Shown in pieces: positions 7,372 to 15,003 of a stretch of 37,832 nt of DNA; within the stretch, counting starts at the first letter, position 1; every line of letters begins with the position of its first letter. Position numbers and translations under genes: made by a program. The notes beneath the pieces are model-generated. The model was not told the DNA's origin. It ran no database searches and saw only the letters and a list, made by a program, of their open reading frames with translations. Source of the stretch: Candidatus Gastranaerophilales bacterium (GTDB lineage Bacteria > Cyanobacteriota > Vampirovibrionia > Gastranaerophilales > Gastranaerophilaceae); NCBI GenBank assembly GCA_900769645.1, contig CAAGHI010000053.1:1-37832 (forward strand), written 5' to 3'.

Positions 7372-7417
7372 TGTGTCGACGGTTGAATTACATCTAGCCC
7401 AAGGCTGTATTGTGAAA

Positions 7418-8254
7418 TTATTTGTTAAGCCAAATATTGAACTCGAGATTATCTTTGTTTGGATTAATTTCGATTTCTTTACCACGGAATATGACTCCGC
7501 AATAGTTGAAAAACTGTGCCGGACGATTTGATTTATACTTTAAGATTTCAAAACCGTTTATTGACATAGGACTTGAGATAGTGACAGTTTTTCCATCAAC
7601 GTCTGTTGTCTTAAATGTTTTAAAATCTATTTGCGCATTGTCTGATGCCCAGCCGTTATCGCTTACATAGTCAACTATGCCTTCGACTTTGGTATCTTTT
7701 TCGATGTAGAGTTTTCCTTTTTTATAAACATCTTTGGCTGTTATAAAGTTTATCTTGTCGCCTATTTCAATTTCATCAAAGCAGGTTGATATTTTTTGTG
7801 CCGGTTTGATTTTAATAGGTGTGTTTTCTGAGTTTATGTAATCAGAGAAAAACACTATCAATTTTGTTTTTTCGGGTTTAAGAATTACTTCTCCGCCACG
7901 AATAAACACAGATACCGGCGCAATTCCGTAGTTTGTAAGGTCTTGATACTTTTTATGTTCGCCACCTTTCAGGTAAACACTTCCGAGTATAGGTTTGTCT
8001 GAATTTTTGTATTTAAAATTTGAAATATAAAGGGTTGCTTGTTCGCCATAAAAACCGTTTGGTTTGAGTTCTTCAATTACCCCTGTGATTTCTTCGTTTG
8101 TTTTTACATCTTTAAACTCGACAACATCGCCTTCGTGCAAGGTTTTGTCGCCTGTTGAAATTTTTTGTAGAGGCGTTATGGCGATAGGAACTTCTTCTGC
8201 CATAACACTTATACCTGTTAATAAAATACAAATTGCTAATAAGTTTTTAATCAT
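7418..8254 (-). CDS. Secreted beta-rich protein of unknown function
   Basis: The 278-aa product has a signal peptide, MIKNLLAICILLTGISVMA, likely cleaved before EEVP. The body contains two similar halves: PLQKISTGDKTLHEGDVVEF followed by GVIEELKPNGFYGEQATLYI, and PAQKISTCFDEIEIGDKINF followed by GIVDYVSDNGWASDNAQIDF. It is thus an internal duplication of a small beta domain that also resembles the 5797 product. Its ATG overlaps the stop of the M48 protease gene (TAATG on the minus strand), so the two are translationally coupled and may act together in the envelope. Function unknown. Confidence 0.7.
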   Translation of the reverse strand: MIKNLLAICILLTGISVMAEEVPIAITPLQKISTGDKTLHEGDVVEFKDVKTNEEITGVIEELKPNGFYGEQATLYISNFKYKNSDKPILGSVYLKGGEHKKYQDLTNYGIAPVSVFIRGGEVILKPEKTKLIVFFSDYINSENTPIKIKPAQKISTCFDEIEIGDKINFITAKDVYKKGKLYIEKDTKVEGIVDYVSDNGWASDNAQIDFKTFKTTDVDGKTVTISSPMSINGFEILKYKSNRPAQFFNYCGVIFRGKEIEINPNKDNLEFNIWLNK

Positions 8255-8967
8255 TACAAATCACCTTGAATTTTTGTTTGACGCCTTTTTTGTTTTTGTT
8301 GAAACTCTTTTATTTCCTTTGACATAGAATATTCAAAGTTTTTGTAAGATGCAGTTTGAGTAAGCGGTGAATTCAAATACTGCGGATATTTTACATAAAT
8401 ATATTTATATGCGTCAATTAAACGTTTTGAACCTTTGGGGTGATTGTAAGTAAATCCCCAATCCCAAACAGGTTCGCCAGAAATCTTGTTTAGAATTGTA
8501 ATCATTGCAATTGGGTCATATCCAGCTTTTACCATATAATCAATACCGTTAAGGTCGGCTTTTTGCTCGTATTTCTTAGCATTTGCTTGCATTGCAATAT
8601 ATTTTGTCATGCCGCCATAAGCTTCAACCGAGTGTGCAATTTCGTGTGACAAAACAGCAGCGAGTTCGTCGTCATTATCCATATAAGAAAACATTGACGA
8701 ATATATGTAAACACATTTGTCATAAGCTCTTGAATATGCATTAAGTTCTTTGTTGTTATAAAGCACAAAAATTGGTACACGTTTTGGAATTTTGTTGTCG
8801 ATAAGTATTTTTTGTCCGACTGTTAAGACTTTTTCTTGATCAATCCCCTTTTTCTTCCAAAAGTTAGCTAGGTTTACTCCTGAAATAAGCATGACATCTT
8901 CTGCCATTGCACTGCTTCCGACAAATACAATTCCTAATAATCCTAACAAAACTAAAAGCTTTTTCAT
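8254..8967 (-). CDS. M48-family zinc metalloprotease, secreted
   Basis: The 237-aa product starts with a signal peptide (MKKLLVLLGLLGIVFVGSSA, then MAED). The catalytic HEIAH (H108-H112) and the third ligand in EQKAD (E134, with D138) are both intact, as in M48 peptidases (BepA/Oma1/LoiP type). No membrane helices beyond the signal are seen, so it should act outside the cytoplasmic membrane, possibly in protein quality control. It heads a two-gene unit with the duplicated-domain secreted protein downstream. AAAGGGATAATGGAAAT precedes the ATG, and the ribosome-binding site is not sharp. Confidence 0.88.
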   Translation of the reverse strand: MKKLLVLLGLLGIVFVGSSAMAEDVMLISGVNLANFWKKKGIDQEKVLTVGQKILIDNKIPKRVPIFVLYNNKELNAYSRAYDKCVYIYSSMFSYMDNDDELAAVLSHEIAHSVEAYGGMTKYIAMQANAKKYEQKADLNGIDYMVKAGYDPIAMITILNKISGEPVWDWGFTYNHPKGSKRLIDAYKYIYVKYPQYLNSPLTQTASYKNFEYSMSKEIKEFQQKQKRRQTKIQGDL

Positions 8968-9050
8968 AATATTTCCATTATCCCTTTCGTGAAAATAATA
9001 CTATATTTTTTTTATTTTGGCAAGAGATGTAAAACTTTTGTAAGGATTTT

Positions 9051-9077
9051 TTGATTTGAGTTTTTCAATGTTATAAT
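9051..9077 (+). promoter_or_regulatory. Likely glmS promoter
   Basis: TATAAT (9072-9077) lies 37 bases before the glmS ATG. TTGATT (9051-9056) is 15 bases upstream, a short spacer; TTTTGA at 17 bases is the alternative. The leader is too short to hold a glmS ribozyme. Confidence 0.5.
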
Positions 9078-9113
9078 ATGTGTATAGTTTTTAGATTATG
9101 GAGAGTAAAAATT

Positions 9114-10958
9114 ATGTGTGGAATAGTTGGATATGTAGGTAATAAACCTGTAGTTGATATATTAGTAGATGGCTTGGAACAGCTTGAATATAGAGGATAT
9201 GATTCATCTGGAATTGCTGTTATGTGTCCTGATGATATAAAAGTTTACAAAGCAATTGGAAAATTAGGAAATCTTCGTGATACTTTGAGAGGTCATGAAT
9301 CAGAATTTAATTCTTCAACAATGGGTATCGGACATATTCGTTGGGCAACTCACGGTGCTCCAACGCTTTTGAATGCTCACCCGCATACTTGCAATTGTGG
9401 AAGGTTGGTTGTTGTTCATAATGGTATTATTGAAAATTATAAAGAATTAAGACAAAAACTTGAAGCAGAGGGTTGTGTTTTCAGATCTCAAACAGATACA
9501 GAAACAGTTGCACACCTTGTTGCAAGAAAATATGCAGAGTGCAAAGACTTAACAGAGGCTGTAAGACTCGCGTCTAAAGAAATTGACGGAGCTTATGCAC
9601 TATGCGTAATGCATAATGATTGCAAAAATACTCTTGTAATTACAAAAAGAAATGCTCCGTTGTTGGTTGGTGTTGGTCAAGGCGAATACTTTGCAGCATC
9701 TGATGTTCCGGCAATTATTAAACATACAAACAAGGCTATTTACTTGGAAGATAATCAGATTGCAACTTTGACTCCAAATTCAATGAAAATGATTGATATT
9801 GATGGCAATGAGATTTCTCCAAAAATAGAAGTTTTGCCTTGGGAACCTGTAGCATTGAGTAAAATGGGTTACAAGCACTTCATGCTTAAAGAAATTCATG
9901 AGCAACCTGATGTAATCAGAAATATTTTGGTTGGTCGACTTCATGCGCCTGATGAAAATATCGTGCTTAATGAAGTGAAATTGAACAAAGAAACACTTAA
10001 AAAACTTAATAGAATTCAAATTATTGCTTGCGGAACATCTCTTCATGCAGGCATGATTGGAAAATATTTGATTGAAAGTTTTTGTGGAATTCCGGTTGAT
10101 GTTGAAGCCTCAAGTGAATATATTTACCGTAGAACAGTTACAGATGAAAATACTTTGGTAATAGGTGTTTCTCAATCCGGGGAAACAGCTGATACATTGA
10201 CTGCGATTAAGCAAGCTAAGGCAAAAGGCTCTCATGTATTGATTATTACTAACCGTCCGGATAGTGCAATGGCTCGTGAAGCAGATAGTTTGGTACCTGT
10301 AAATGCTGGCATTGAGGTTTCTGTTGCTGCGACAAAATCCTACATTGCACAATTGATGGCGTTTTATCTATTGTCATTATATATGGCTGAAATCAAAGAA
10401 AGTGTTGAAACTTCGACTTTGACTTCATTAAAAGCTGAATTGATGATTTTGCCACAAAAGATTGAACAAATTCTTGCTCATAAAGAAGATATTCAAAAAG
10501 TTGCAAAAACTTATGCAAACACAAAAGATTTCATCTATATTGCTAGGGGAATTAACTATCCGACAGCGTTGGAAGGCGCTTTGAAGTTGAAAGAAATCAG
10601 CTATATCAATGCGACAGGTTATCCGGCAGGAGAACTTAAGCATGGTCCGATTGCGATGTTAGATGAAACAATGCCGGTATTGTCAATTTTGATGAATGGT
10701 ACAGTTTATGAAAAACTTCTTTCAAACAGCGAAGAAGCAAAGGCTCGTAACGCTAGAATGATTGCTTTGACAAACTCAAAGGACGAAAAATTGAACGATT
10801 TGTTCGAGAATATTATCAGAGTTCCTGATGTTCAAGAGTTGTTCTCTCCAATTATTGCGATGATTCCGTTGCAATTGATAGCTTATTATATTGCTGAATT
10901 CTTGGGCAAAGACGTTGACCAACCTAGAAACTTGGCAAAATCTGTTACTGTTGAGTAG
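9114..10958 (+). CDS. glmS: Glutamine--fructose-6-phosphate aminotransferase (isomerizing)
   Basis: GlmS makes glucosamine-6-phosphate from fructose-6-phosphate and glutamine, the entry step to UDP-GlcNAc for peptidoglycan and lipid A. I start at ATG 9114 because Cys2 of MCGIVGYVGN must be the N-terminal nucleophile; GGAGAG precedes it. The 614-aa length is normal. The glutaminase half has YRGYDSSG and GHIRWATHG. Two SIS domains follow, with ACGTSLHAG, VSQSGETADT and the isomerase signature near GYPAGELKHGPIA. The C-terminus DQPRNLAKSVTVE is canonical. It appears monocistronic, with a repeat hairpin downstream. Confidence 0.97.
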   Translation: MCGIVGYVGNKPVVDILVDGLEQLEYRGYDSSGIAVMCPDDIKVYKAIGKLGNLRDTLRGHESEFNSSTMGIGHIRWATHGAPTLLNAHPHTCNCGRLVVVHNGIIENYKELRQKLEAEGCVFRSQTDTETVAHLVARKYAECKDLTEAVRLASKEIDGAYALCVMHNDCKNTLVITKRNAPLLVGVGQGEYFAASDVPAIIKHTNKAIYLEDNQIATLTPNSMKMIDIDGNEISPKIEVLPWEPVALSKMGYKHFMLKEIHEQPDVIRNILVGRLHAPDENIVLNEVKLNKETLKKLNRIQIIACGTSLHAGMIGKYLIESFCGIPVDVEASSEYIYRRTVTDENTLVIGVSQSGETADTLTAIKQAKAKGSHVLIITNRPDSAMAREADSLVPVNAGIEVSVAATKSYIAQLMAFYLLSLYMAEIKESVETSTLTSLKAELMILPQKIEQILAHKEDIQKVAKTYANTKDFIYIARGINYPTALEGALKLKEISYINATGYPAGELKHGPIAMLDETMPVLSILMNGTVYEKLLSNSEEAKARNARMIALTNSKDEKLNDLFENIIRVPDVQELFSPIIAMIPLQLIAYYIAEFLGKDVDQPRNLAKSVTVE

Positions 10959-10970
10959 AGGAAGAGTACA

Positions 10971-11037
10971 CCCCCTCTCCCGAAGTTCTAATGCTCACAA
11001 AAGCTTGCTAAGAACTTCGACCTCTCCCTAGGTGAGG
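10971..11037. repeat. 67-bp hairpin repeat, copy 1
   Basis: CGAAGTTCT (10981-10989) pairs with AGAACTTCG (11011-11019), flanked by CCTCTCC and CCTCTCCCTAGGTGAGG. A near-identical copy in the same orientation lies at 12717-12782, differing at only a few loop bases. The two copies flank the metallopeptidase gene as direct repeats. Confidence 0.85.
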
Positions 11038-11054
11038 TGAGTTTTTTAGGAATT

Positions 11055-11198
11055 CTCTCCGAGGGAGAGAGCGGATTGTTCGCTGAGGGCTGAGGAAGCA
11101 CACGGCGGCGTGGAGCCGGCGGAGCATTCCGTAGACCCGTTAAACGCGAACAACCAAGCAAAGAGGTTGTTAATGAGCTGTGGCGAATGTTACAACCT
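11055..11198. repeat. GC-rich dispersed repeat, copy 1 (about 144 bp)
   Basis: It matches 34947-35082 over nearly its whole length, including GGAAGCACACGGCGGCGTG, GCCGGCGGAGCATTCCGTAG and CAAGCAAAGAGGTTGTTAAT. This copy carries about 12 extra bases near 11143. Base composition is clearly richer in G and C than the surroundings. Copy 1 is interrupted by an in-frame TGA relative to the open frame of copy 2, so I do not call a gene. Confidence 0.8.
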
Positions 11199-11258
11199 CA
11201 GGAGAGGCGTTAATGTTGATTATATTTTTATTTATCAATTAATATAATTTAATTGTAG

Positions 11259-11278
11259 GTTGGGCTTACTAGCCCAAC
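11259..11278. repeat. Hairpin, 8-bp stem
   Basis: GTTGGGCT (11259-11266) pairs with AGCCCAAC (11271-11278) around TACT. It is followed by AACGTATT and not a T run. A degraded relative (AGGTTGTGCTTGTT) lies at about 27229 upstream of the second metallopeptidase gene. Confidence 0.55.
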
Positions 11279-11289
11279 AACGTATTTAA

Positions 11290-11373
11290 CTTAACAAATC
11301 TTAACCCTACTAGCAATTTTTCCCATATTTTGTACTTAAATAGAATATAGGGAAAAATAATGAAAGGAAACTT
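11290..11373 (+). promoter_or_regulatory. Conserved upstream module of metallopeptidase gene 1
   Basis: This segment is nearly identical to 27273-27356. Shared words include AACAAATCTTAA, TAGCAATTTTTC, AATATAGGGAAAAAT and ATGAAAGGAAACTT before the start ATG. AAAGGA gives the ribosome-binding site. Conservation well above that of the protein C-termini implies promoter or regulatory function, but I cannot assign -35 and -10 boxes confidently. Confidence 0.5.
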
Positions 11374-12704
11374 ATGGTAGAAGCAATTGGTAACAATGTG
11401 AAATTCACAGGAATTCAGCCGAATTCTTGTGTAACAAGTTCTGTCGGGGGGGGGGCAATAGCGTAGCTTCTATCCCTTCTCAAAAGCCTGACGAGTTTGT
11501 AAGACAAGGCGGAGAAGAAAAAGAAAACAAAAAACTTTCAACAGGAGCAAAGGTTGGTATTGGGGCTGCTATTTTAGCAACAGCTGGTACGATTGCTGCT
11601 GCAATTCTTACTAAGGGTAAAAATATAAAACCTGCAAATTTTGCAGAGCATATTGATTTTAAACCCGCAAAAACTATGGAAGAGGCAGCAGAGTTTGCCA
11701 AAAAACATCTTGGAATTCAAAATTTTAATTTGGGAGATGATGTTGAGATGGCAAACTGGGTAAATGAAGGTTTGACAAACATCAGTAACAGGTTTAAAGG
11801 TAAGGCTAATATGCCAAAAAATGTAATTTTTGATGAAAAATATTTTTCCAAAAATCCTACTGCTGGAGCCTATCATTGTGCTGCAAACGGAGCTATTGCA
11901 ATAAATAAGAATTATTTTGATGGGTTGTATGAAAGTTTTAATAAACTTATAGAAAAAGGTAAAGTCGCTGAGGAAAAAATCCGAAATAAGGGAAAGTGTA
12001 CAAATGAAGATTTAGTTCTTTCAGTTCTCGGGAAAGAAGTTAAAACGGTTGGTACAGGTGAATTTGCTATAAAAAATCCTACTCCTTGGATTGATGCAGA
12101 ATTGCAAAGCTCTCTCGCTATAAAGGTTCATAAGTATAAACAAAATCCTGAAAGTTTTTCAAGATTTGAAGTTGAAGATATGATGATGCAAATTCAAGAT
12201 TTACAAGCTTCTTGGAATAAGCTATTTAATAATCCTTTTGGAATTATCCAAAAAATTGCTCAAAAAAATCCTGAATTTTTTAAAACTAATTGTAAAGAAC
12301 TAAGTTATTACGAAAATTTACCTAATGAAAAACAAATAGTAGAATGTGCGCATATACTTGATCGCTTGAGTAATACAACTAATACTTGGAATTCAATTCA
12401 AGGCTCATGTCGAAGTGGTTCAAAATTTGGAACATTGTGGCATGAGATGGGGCATTTGCTTCATGATATGAATACTTCTATTAAAGATAACATATTTGGA
12501 AGGTTATCCAAAAAAGCTGAAAAAGAATTTCTTGCAGATACTGCGAAACTAGAAACCGCAGGAAAAGTTTCTTGGTATGCGCAAACTGACCCTAGTGAAT
12601 TTGTTGCAGAAACATTCAATGCTCTTTGTGCCGGTAAAAAACTCCCTGACGATGTAATGGAGTTGTACAGATATTACAAAGGTCCAGAATTGCCGAATAT
12701 GTAA
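11374..12704 (+). CDS. Zincin-like metallopeptidase, phase-variable, frame broken at a G10 tract (OFF)
   Basis: AAAGGA and ATG 11374 encode MVEAIGNNVKFTGIQPNS and a few more residues, then G10 (11446-11455) leads to GCA ATA GCG TAG (stop at 11464). The body lies one frame away: one more G gives an open 443-aa protein. The body has a hydrophobic segment (KVGIGAAILATAGTIAAAIL), a helical middle, WHEMGHLLHD (zinc motif, His about residue 357) and a C-terminal DPSEFVAETFNAL whose Glu could be the third zinc ligand, as in lethal-factor-like and phage-associated zincins. It ends GPELPNM like its paralog at 27357. It has no signal peptide. Substrate and location are unknown. Confidence 0.75.
11446..11455 (+). 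repeat. G10 homopolymer tract, out of frame
   Basis: Ten Gs begin 72 bases after the ATG. 8 or 11 Gs would be open; 10 gives a stop four codons after the last complete GGG codon. Confidence 0.85.
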
Positions 12705-12716
12705 TATCTCTGGCAA

Positions 12717-12782
12717 CCCCTCTCCCGAAGTTCTAATGCTCGCAAAAGCTTGCAAAGAACTTCGACCTCTCCCTAGGTGAGG
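12717..12782. repeat. Hairpin repeat, copy 2
   Basis: CGAAGTTCT (12726-12734) pairs with AGAACTTCG (12756-12764). It is the second copy of the element at 10971-11037, same orientation, 12 bp after the metallopeptidase stop. Confidence 0.85.
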
Positions 12783-12798
12783 ATTAAGAAAAAGTACA

Positions 12799-12828
12799 AA
12801 AAATCCGCCCCAGATAGAGCGGATTTTT
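12799..12828. terminator. Bidirectional terminator between convergent genes
   Basis: AAAAATCCGC (12799-12808) pairs with GCGGATTTTT (12819-12828) around a 10-base loop, with A and T runs on both sides. It serves the 11374 gene and the convergent 12854 gene. Confidence 0.85.
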
Positions 12829-12853
12829 TATGTTTAAAATTTAAAAACATTTC

Positions 12854-13138
12854 TTATGCAGCAACTGACCCTTTGATTTCTCTGATTAGGTATTCTGCAA
12901 CCCATTCAAAGTCTTTGTTTTCTTTTGCTGCTTCTTTTAAATATTTTACGGAAGCGTCACCGATTCTAATCAAAGTCATTGCAACAACGCCTCTTTTGAT
13001 ACCTCTAACAACTTGTAGCTCATCTACTAATTGAGGAAGAGCTGATGTGCCGATGCTTACCAATTCGTTTTCTAATTTGTTTTTTGTAACGTTATCTGCG
13101 TTTTCTAATTTTGAAAGAATTTCGTTTACTGTTTCCAT
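12854..13138 (-). CDS. Small HEAT-like helical protein
   Basis: The 94-aa product reads METVNEILSKLENADNVTKN and continues as amphipathic helices with a HEAT/Armadillo rhythm (ALPQLVDELQ, GVVAMTLIRIGDASVKYL). I use the ATG at 13138 because GGAG lies 9 bases upstream of it; ATG codons at 13153 and 13144 would place that site inside or too near the start. It is probably a small interaction protein. No specific family is recognised. It ends 26 bp from a bidirectional terminator and is transcribed divergently from the DUF2229 gene. Confidence 0.65.
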   Translation of the reverse strand: METVNEILSKLENADNVTKNKLENELVSIGTSALPQLVDELQVVRGIKRGVVAMTLIRIGDASVKYLKEAAKENKDFEWVAEYLIREIKGSVAA

Positions 13139-13213
13139 TATCATAATCTCCATTTATCTTATCTATATTATGATTATAAACTAAAAAATACATGACTTGG
13201 GATTTCCTTACAT

Positions 13214-13246
13214 AATCTTTATATCGTTAAAGATAATATAAAGATT
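13214..13246. repeat. 11-bp inverted repeat in a divergent promoter region
   Basis: AATCTTTATAT (13214-13224) pairs with ATATAAAGATT (13236-13246). It lies between two divergent genes, so a terminator role is unlikely. It could be an operator or a 5' structure of the 13331 transcript. Confidence 0.45.
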
Positions 13247-13330
13247 TTTACCTGCAATGTTAATTTTTTATAAAAAATTAGCAAAAATTTTCTTTTTGAA
13301 GTATTATAAGAGTAGCAAAGGGGATTTATT

Positions 13331-14404
13331 GTGGAAAATTCTAAAGAAAATAAAATGACAATAGGGATACCTCGCGGAATGTCTTTTTACAACGACTATC
13401 CTTTCTATTACGGCTTTTTTAGCGACTTAGGTATAAATATTGTGTTATCAGATATAACGACTAAACAAACGATGTCTAGCGGCTCTTCGCTTGTGGTGAC
13501 AGAAACTTGTTTGCCAATTAAGATTTACATCGGACATATTTTGAATTTGATTGACAAAGGTGTGGATAAAATTTTGGTTCCATCTATTCAGTCAATAGCT
13601 CCAAAAATTTACAACTGCTCAAAAATTCGTGGGTTGCCGGATTTAGTCCGAAATGTTGTCAAAAAAGATTTTACGATGATTGAAGCAACTCTTGATAAAT
13701 CTGAGAAAAATCAAGGTTTGTATGATTTCCTTTTGGAAATGACAAAACCGTTTGGAATTACTGATTTGGACAGAATTAAAAAGGCGTCAAAAGCCGGTTG
13801 GAGAACTTATAACAACTTCCACGTGATGTCAAAATCAGGTATGAGCTATAAAAAAGCTATGAATTACGCACTTCAAGGTAAAGTATTTATCGAAAATCAA
13901 ACAAAAGAATATCCTATTTCAATTGCTTTGATAGCTCATGGGTATAATATTTTTGATGAACGTGCTTCTATGAAGATTTTTGATAAGTTAGAAAAAATGG
14001 ACGTTAAAGTCTATTCTTCTCTTCAATTATCAAAAGAACAGATGGACGACGGAATTAAGGCTCTCGGACAGGACATGTACTGGGCAAATGAACGCGAAAT
14101 GACAGGTGCTGCAGGACATTTTATGAAAGATAATAAAATTGACGGCATGATTACAGTTACTGCATTTGGCTGTGGCCCGGATTCTCTTATGGTTGAAAGA
14201 ATTACTCGTAAAGCAAAACGTTTTAATAAACCGCTTTTAAACTTAACGATTGATGAACAGACTGGTGAAGCCGGCTTTATTACACGTTTGGAAGCTTTTG
14301 TTGATATGCTTTTCCGTAAAAAACGTGCAAAAATTATTAACAAAATTGAAATAAATTCAGAGGATTCATATATCCCGAATACAAATTTCATTGAAACAAA
14401 ATAG
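13331..14404 (+). CDS. Acyl-CoA dehydratase activase-related protein (DUF2229)
   Basis: The 357-aa product begins MENSKENKMTIGIPRGMSFY with a GTG start after AAAGGGG. IGIPRGMSFYNDYPFYYGFF, VTETCLPIKIYIGHI, ALIAHGYNIFDERASM, AFGCGPDSLMVERI and DEQTGEAGFITRLEAFVDML are the hallmarks of DUF2229, related to 2-hydroxyacyl-CoA dehydratase components. Cys in ETCLP and in GCGPD could ligate an iron-sulfur cluster. In many Firmicutes this domain is fused to BcrA/BadF-type ATPase domains; here it stands alone and no activator or dehydratase is adjacent. Function is uncertain. A strong terminator follows. Confidence 0.8.
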   Translation: MENSKENKMTIGIPRGMSFYNDYPFYYGFFSDLGINIVLSDITTKQTMSSGSSLVVTETCLPIKIYIGHILNLIDKGVDKILVPSIQSIAPKIYNCSKIRGLPDLVRNVVKKDFTMIEATLDKSEKNQGLYDFLLEMTKPFGITDLDRIKKASKAGWRTYNNFHVMSKSGMSYKKAMNYALQGKVFIENQTKEYPISIALIAHGYNIFDERASMKIFDKLEKMDVKVYSSLQLSKEQMDDGIKALGQDMYWANEREMTGAAGHFMKDNKIDGMITVTAFGCGPDSLMVERITRKAKRFNKPLLNLTIDEQTGEAGFITRLEAFVDMLFRKKRAKIINKIEINSEDSYIPNTNFIETK

Positions 14405-14413
14405 TAAAAGAAA

Positions 14414-14440
14414 AACCTCCTTTTTTAAGGAGGTTAAATT
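14414..14440 (+). terminator. Terminator after the DUF2229 gene
   Basis: AACCTCCTT (14414-14422) pairs with AAGGAGGTT (14427-14435) around TTTT, followed by AAATTTTGTTTTT. It starts 9 bp after the stop. Confidence 0.8.
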
Positions 14441-14590
14441 TTGTTTTTAGGAAGGAATAGGAATTTTATACTCTCTTTTATTTAAACGTTTTCTCTTAAT
14501 ATCTCGAGTTATTTAATGCTCTCATATATATAAAGTATATAAATAGTATCTAATTTCACAAATAGCCCAATTCGTTACAAAAATTAATAC

Positions 14591-14618
14591 TTGCATTTTT
14601 CTATGGGTGGTTTATAAT
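14591..14618 (+). promoter_or_regulatory. Promoter of the 14654 gene
   Basis: TTGCAT (14591-14596), 16 bases, then TATAAT (14613-14618). The leader contains a tandem GTAGGAG duplication, the second copy of which is the ribosome-binding site. The 150 bp before it (14441-14590) hold nothing I can name. Confidence 0.65.
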
Positions 14619-14653
14619 TAATCATGTAGGAGATAAGAAGTAGGAGTTAAGAA

Positions 14654-14932
14654 ATGTTAGTTTCTTCCATCGCTCGTTTCGACGCAATAAACACTATGAA
14701 TAACGCCTCTTTTGCGGCAATGACTGCGTCAAACAATATGATTTCAGGAATCAATAATGCGCACACTTTTGGTGGTGAACATGACTTGAGCATGATAAAT
14801 AAGATGGATAAGAAACTTAGTCTTGATTTGTTGTCAAACAAACTTCTTTATAAAATTGCATATCTCCAAGAAAAATTTGCATCAAAACACCAAGCCGCTG
14901 AAATGAAAAAGTCTTTGAACGTTTTAGGTTAA
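14654..14932 (+). CDS. Short alpha-helical protein of unknown function
   Basis: The 92-aa product starts MLVSSIARFDAINTMNNASF after TAGGAG, and its N-terminal half is rich in Asn, Met and Ala. The C-terminal half (KLSLDLLSNKLLYKIAYLQE) is a likely amphipathic helix or coiled coil. There is no signal peptide or membrane segment. I recognise no family; a lineage-specific protein is likely. It has its own promoter. No terminator is evident in the 71 bp before the convergent MFS gene. Confidence 0.6.
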   Translation: MLVSSIARFDAINTMNNASFAAMTASNNMISGINNAHTFGGEHDLSMINKMDKKLSLDLLSNKLLYKIAYLQEKFASKHQAAEMKKSLNVLG

Positions 14933-15003
14933 TATAATTTGTTTTATTTGATGTGATTTTTTGTGTTATGAACTGAAAAAGCTCTTGTTGTACTGTTTTG
15001 TGC

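Larger units (their letters stand above)
10959..11373. other. Intergenic region made of three repeat elements
   Basis: Between glmS and the first G-tract metallopeptidase gene I find no gene. It holds a hairpin repeat (10971-11037), a GC-richer repeat (11055-11198), a third hairpin (11259-11278), and the conserved upstream module of the metallopeptidase gene. The first hairpin may serve as the glmS terminator, but it lacks a tight U run. Confidence 0.7.

Noticed and set aside
9060..9113. glmS ribozyme or longer GlmS N-terminus
   Set aside because: The leader is only about 35 nt, and the catalytic Cys must be residue 2, which fixes the start at 9114.
11360..11380. Upstream ATG (MKGNLW stop) before metallopeptidase 1 as a regulatory leader peptide
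   Set aside because: Its bases are the ribosome-binding site of the real start, and the same words occur in the paralog for that reason; six codons give no evidence of function.
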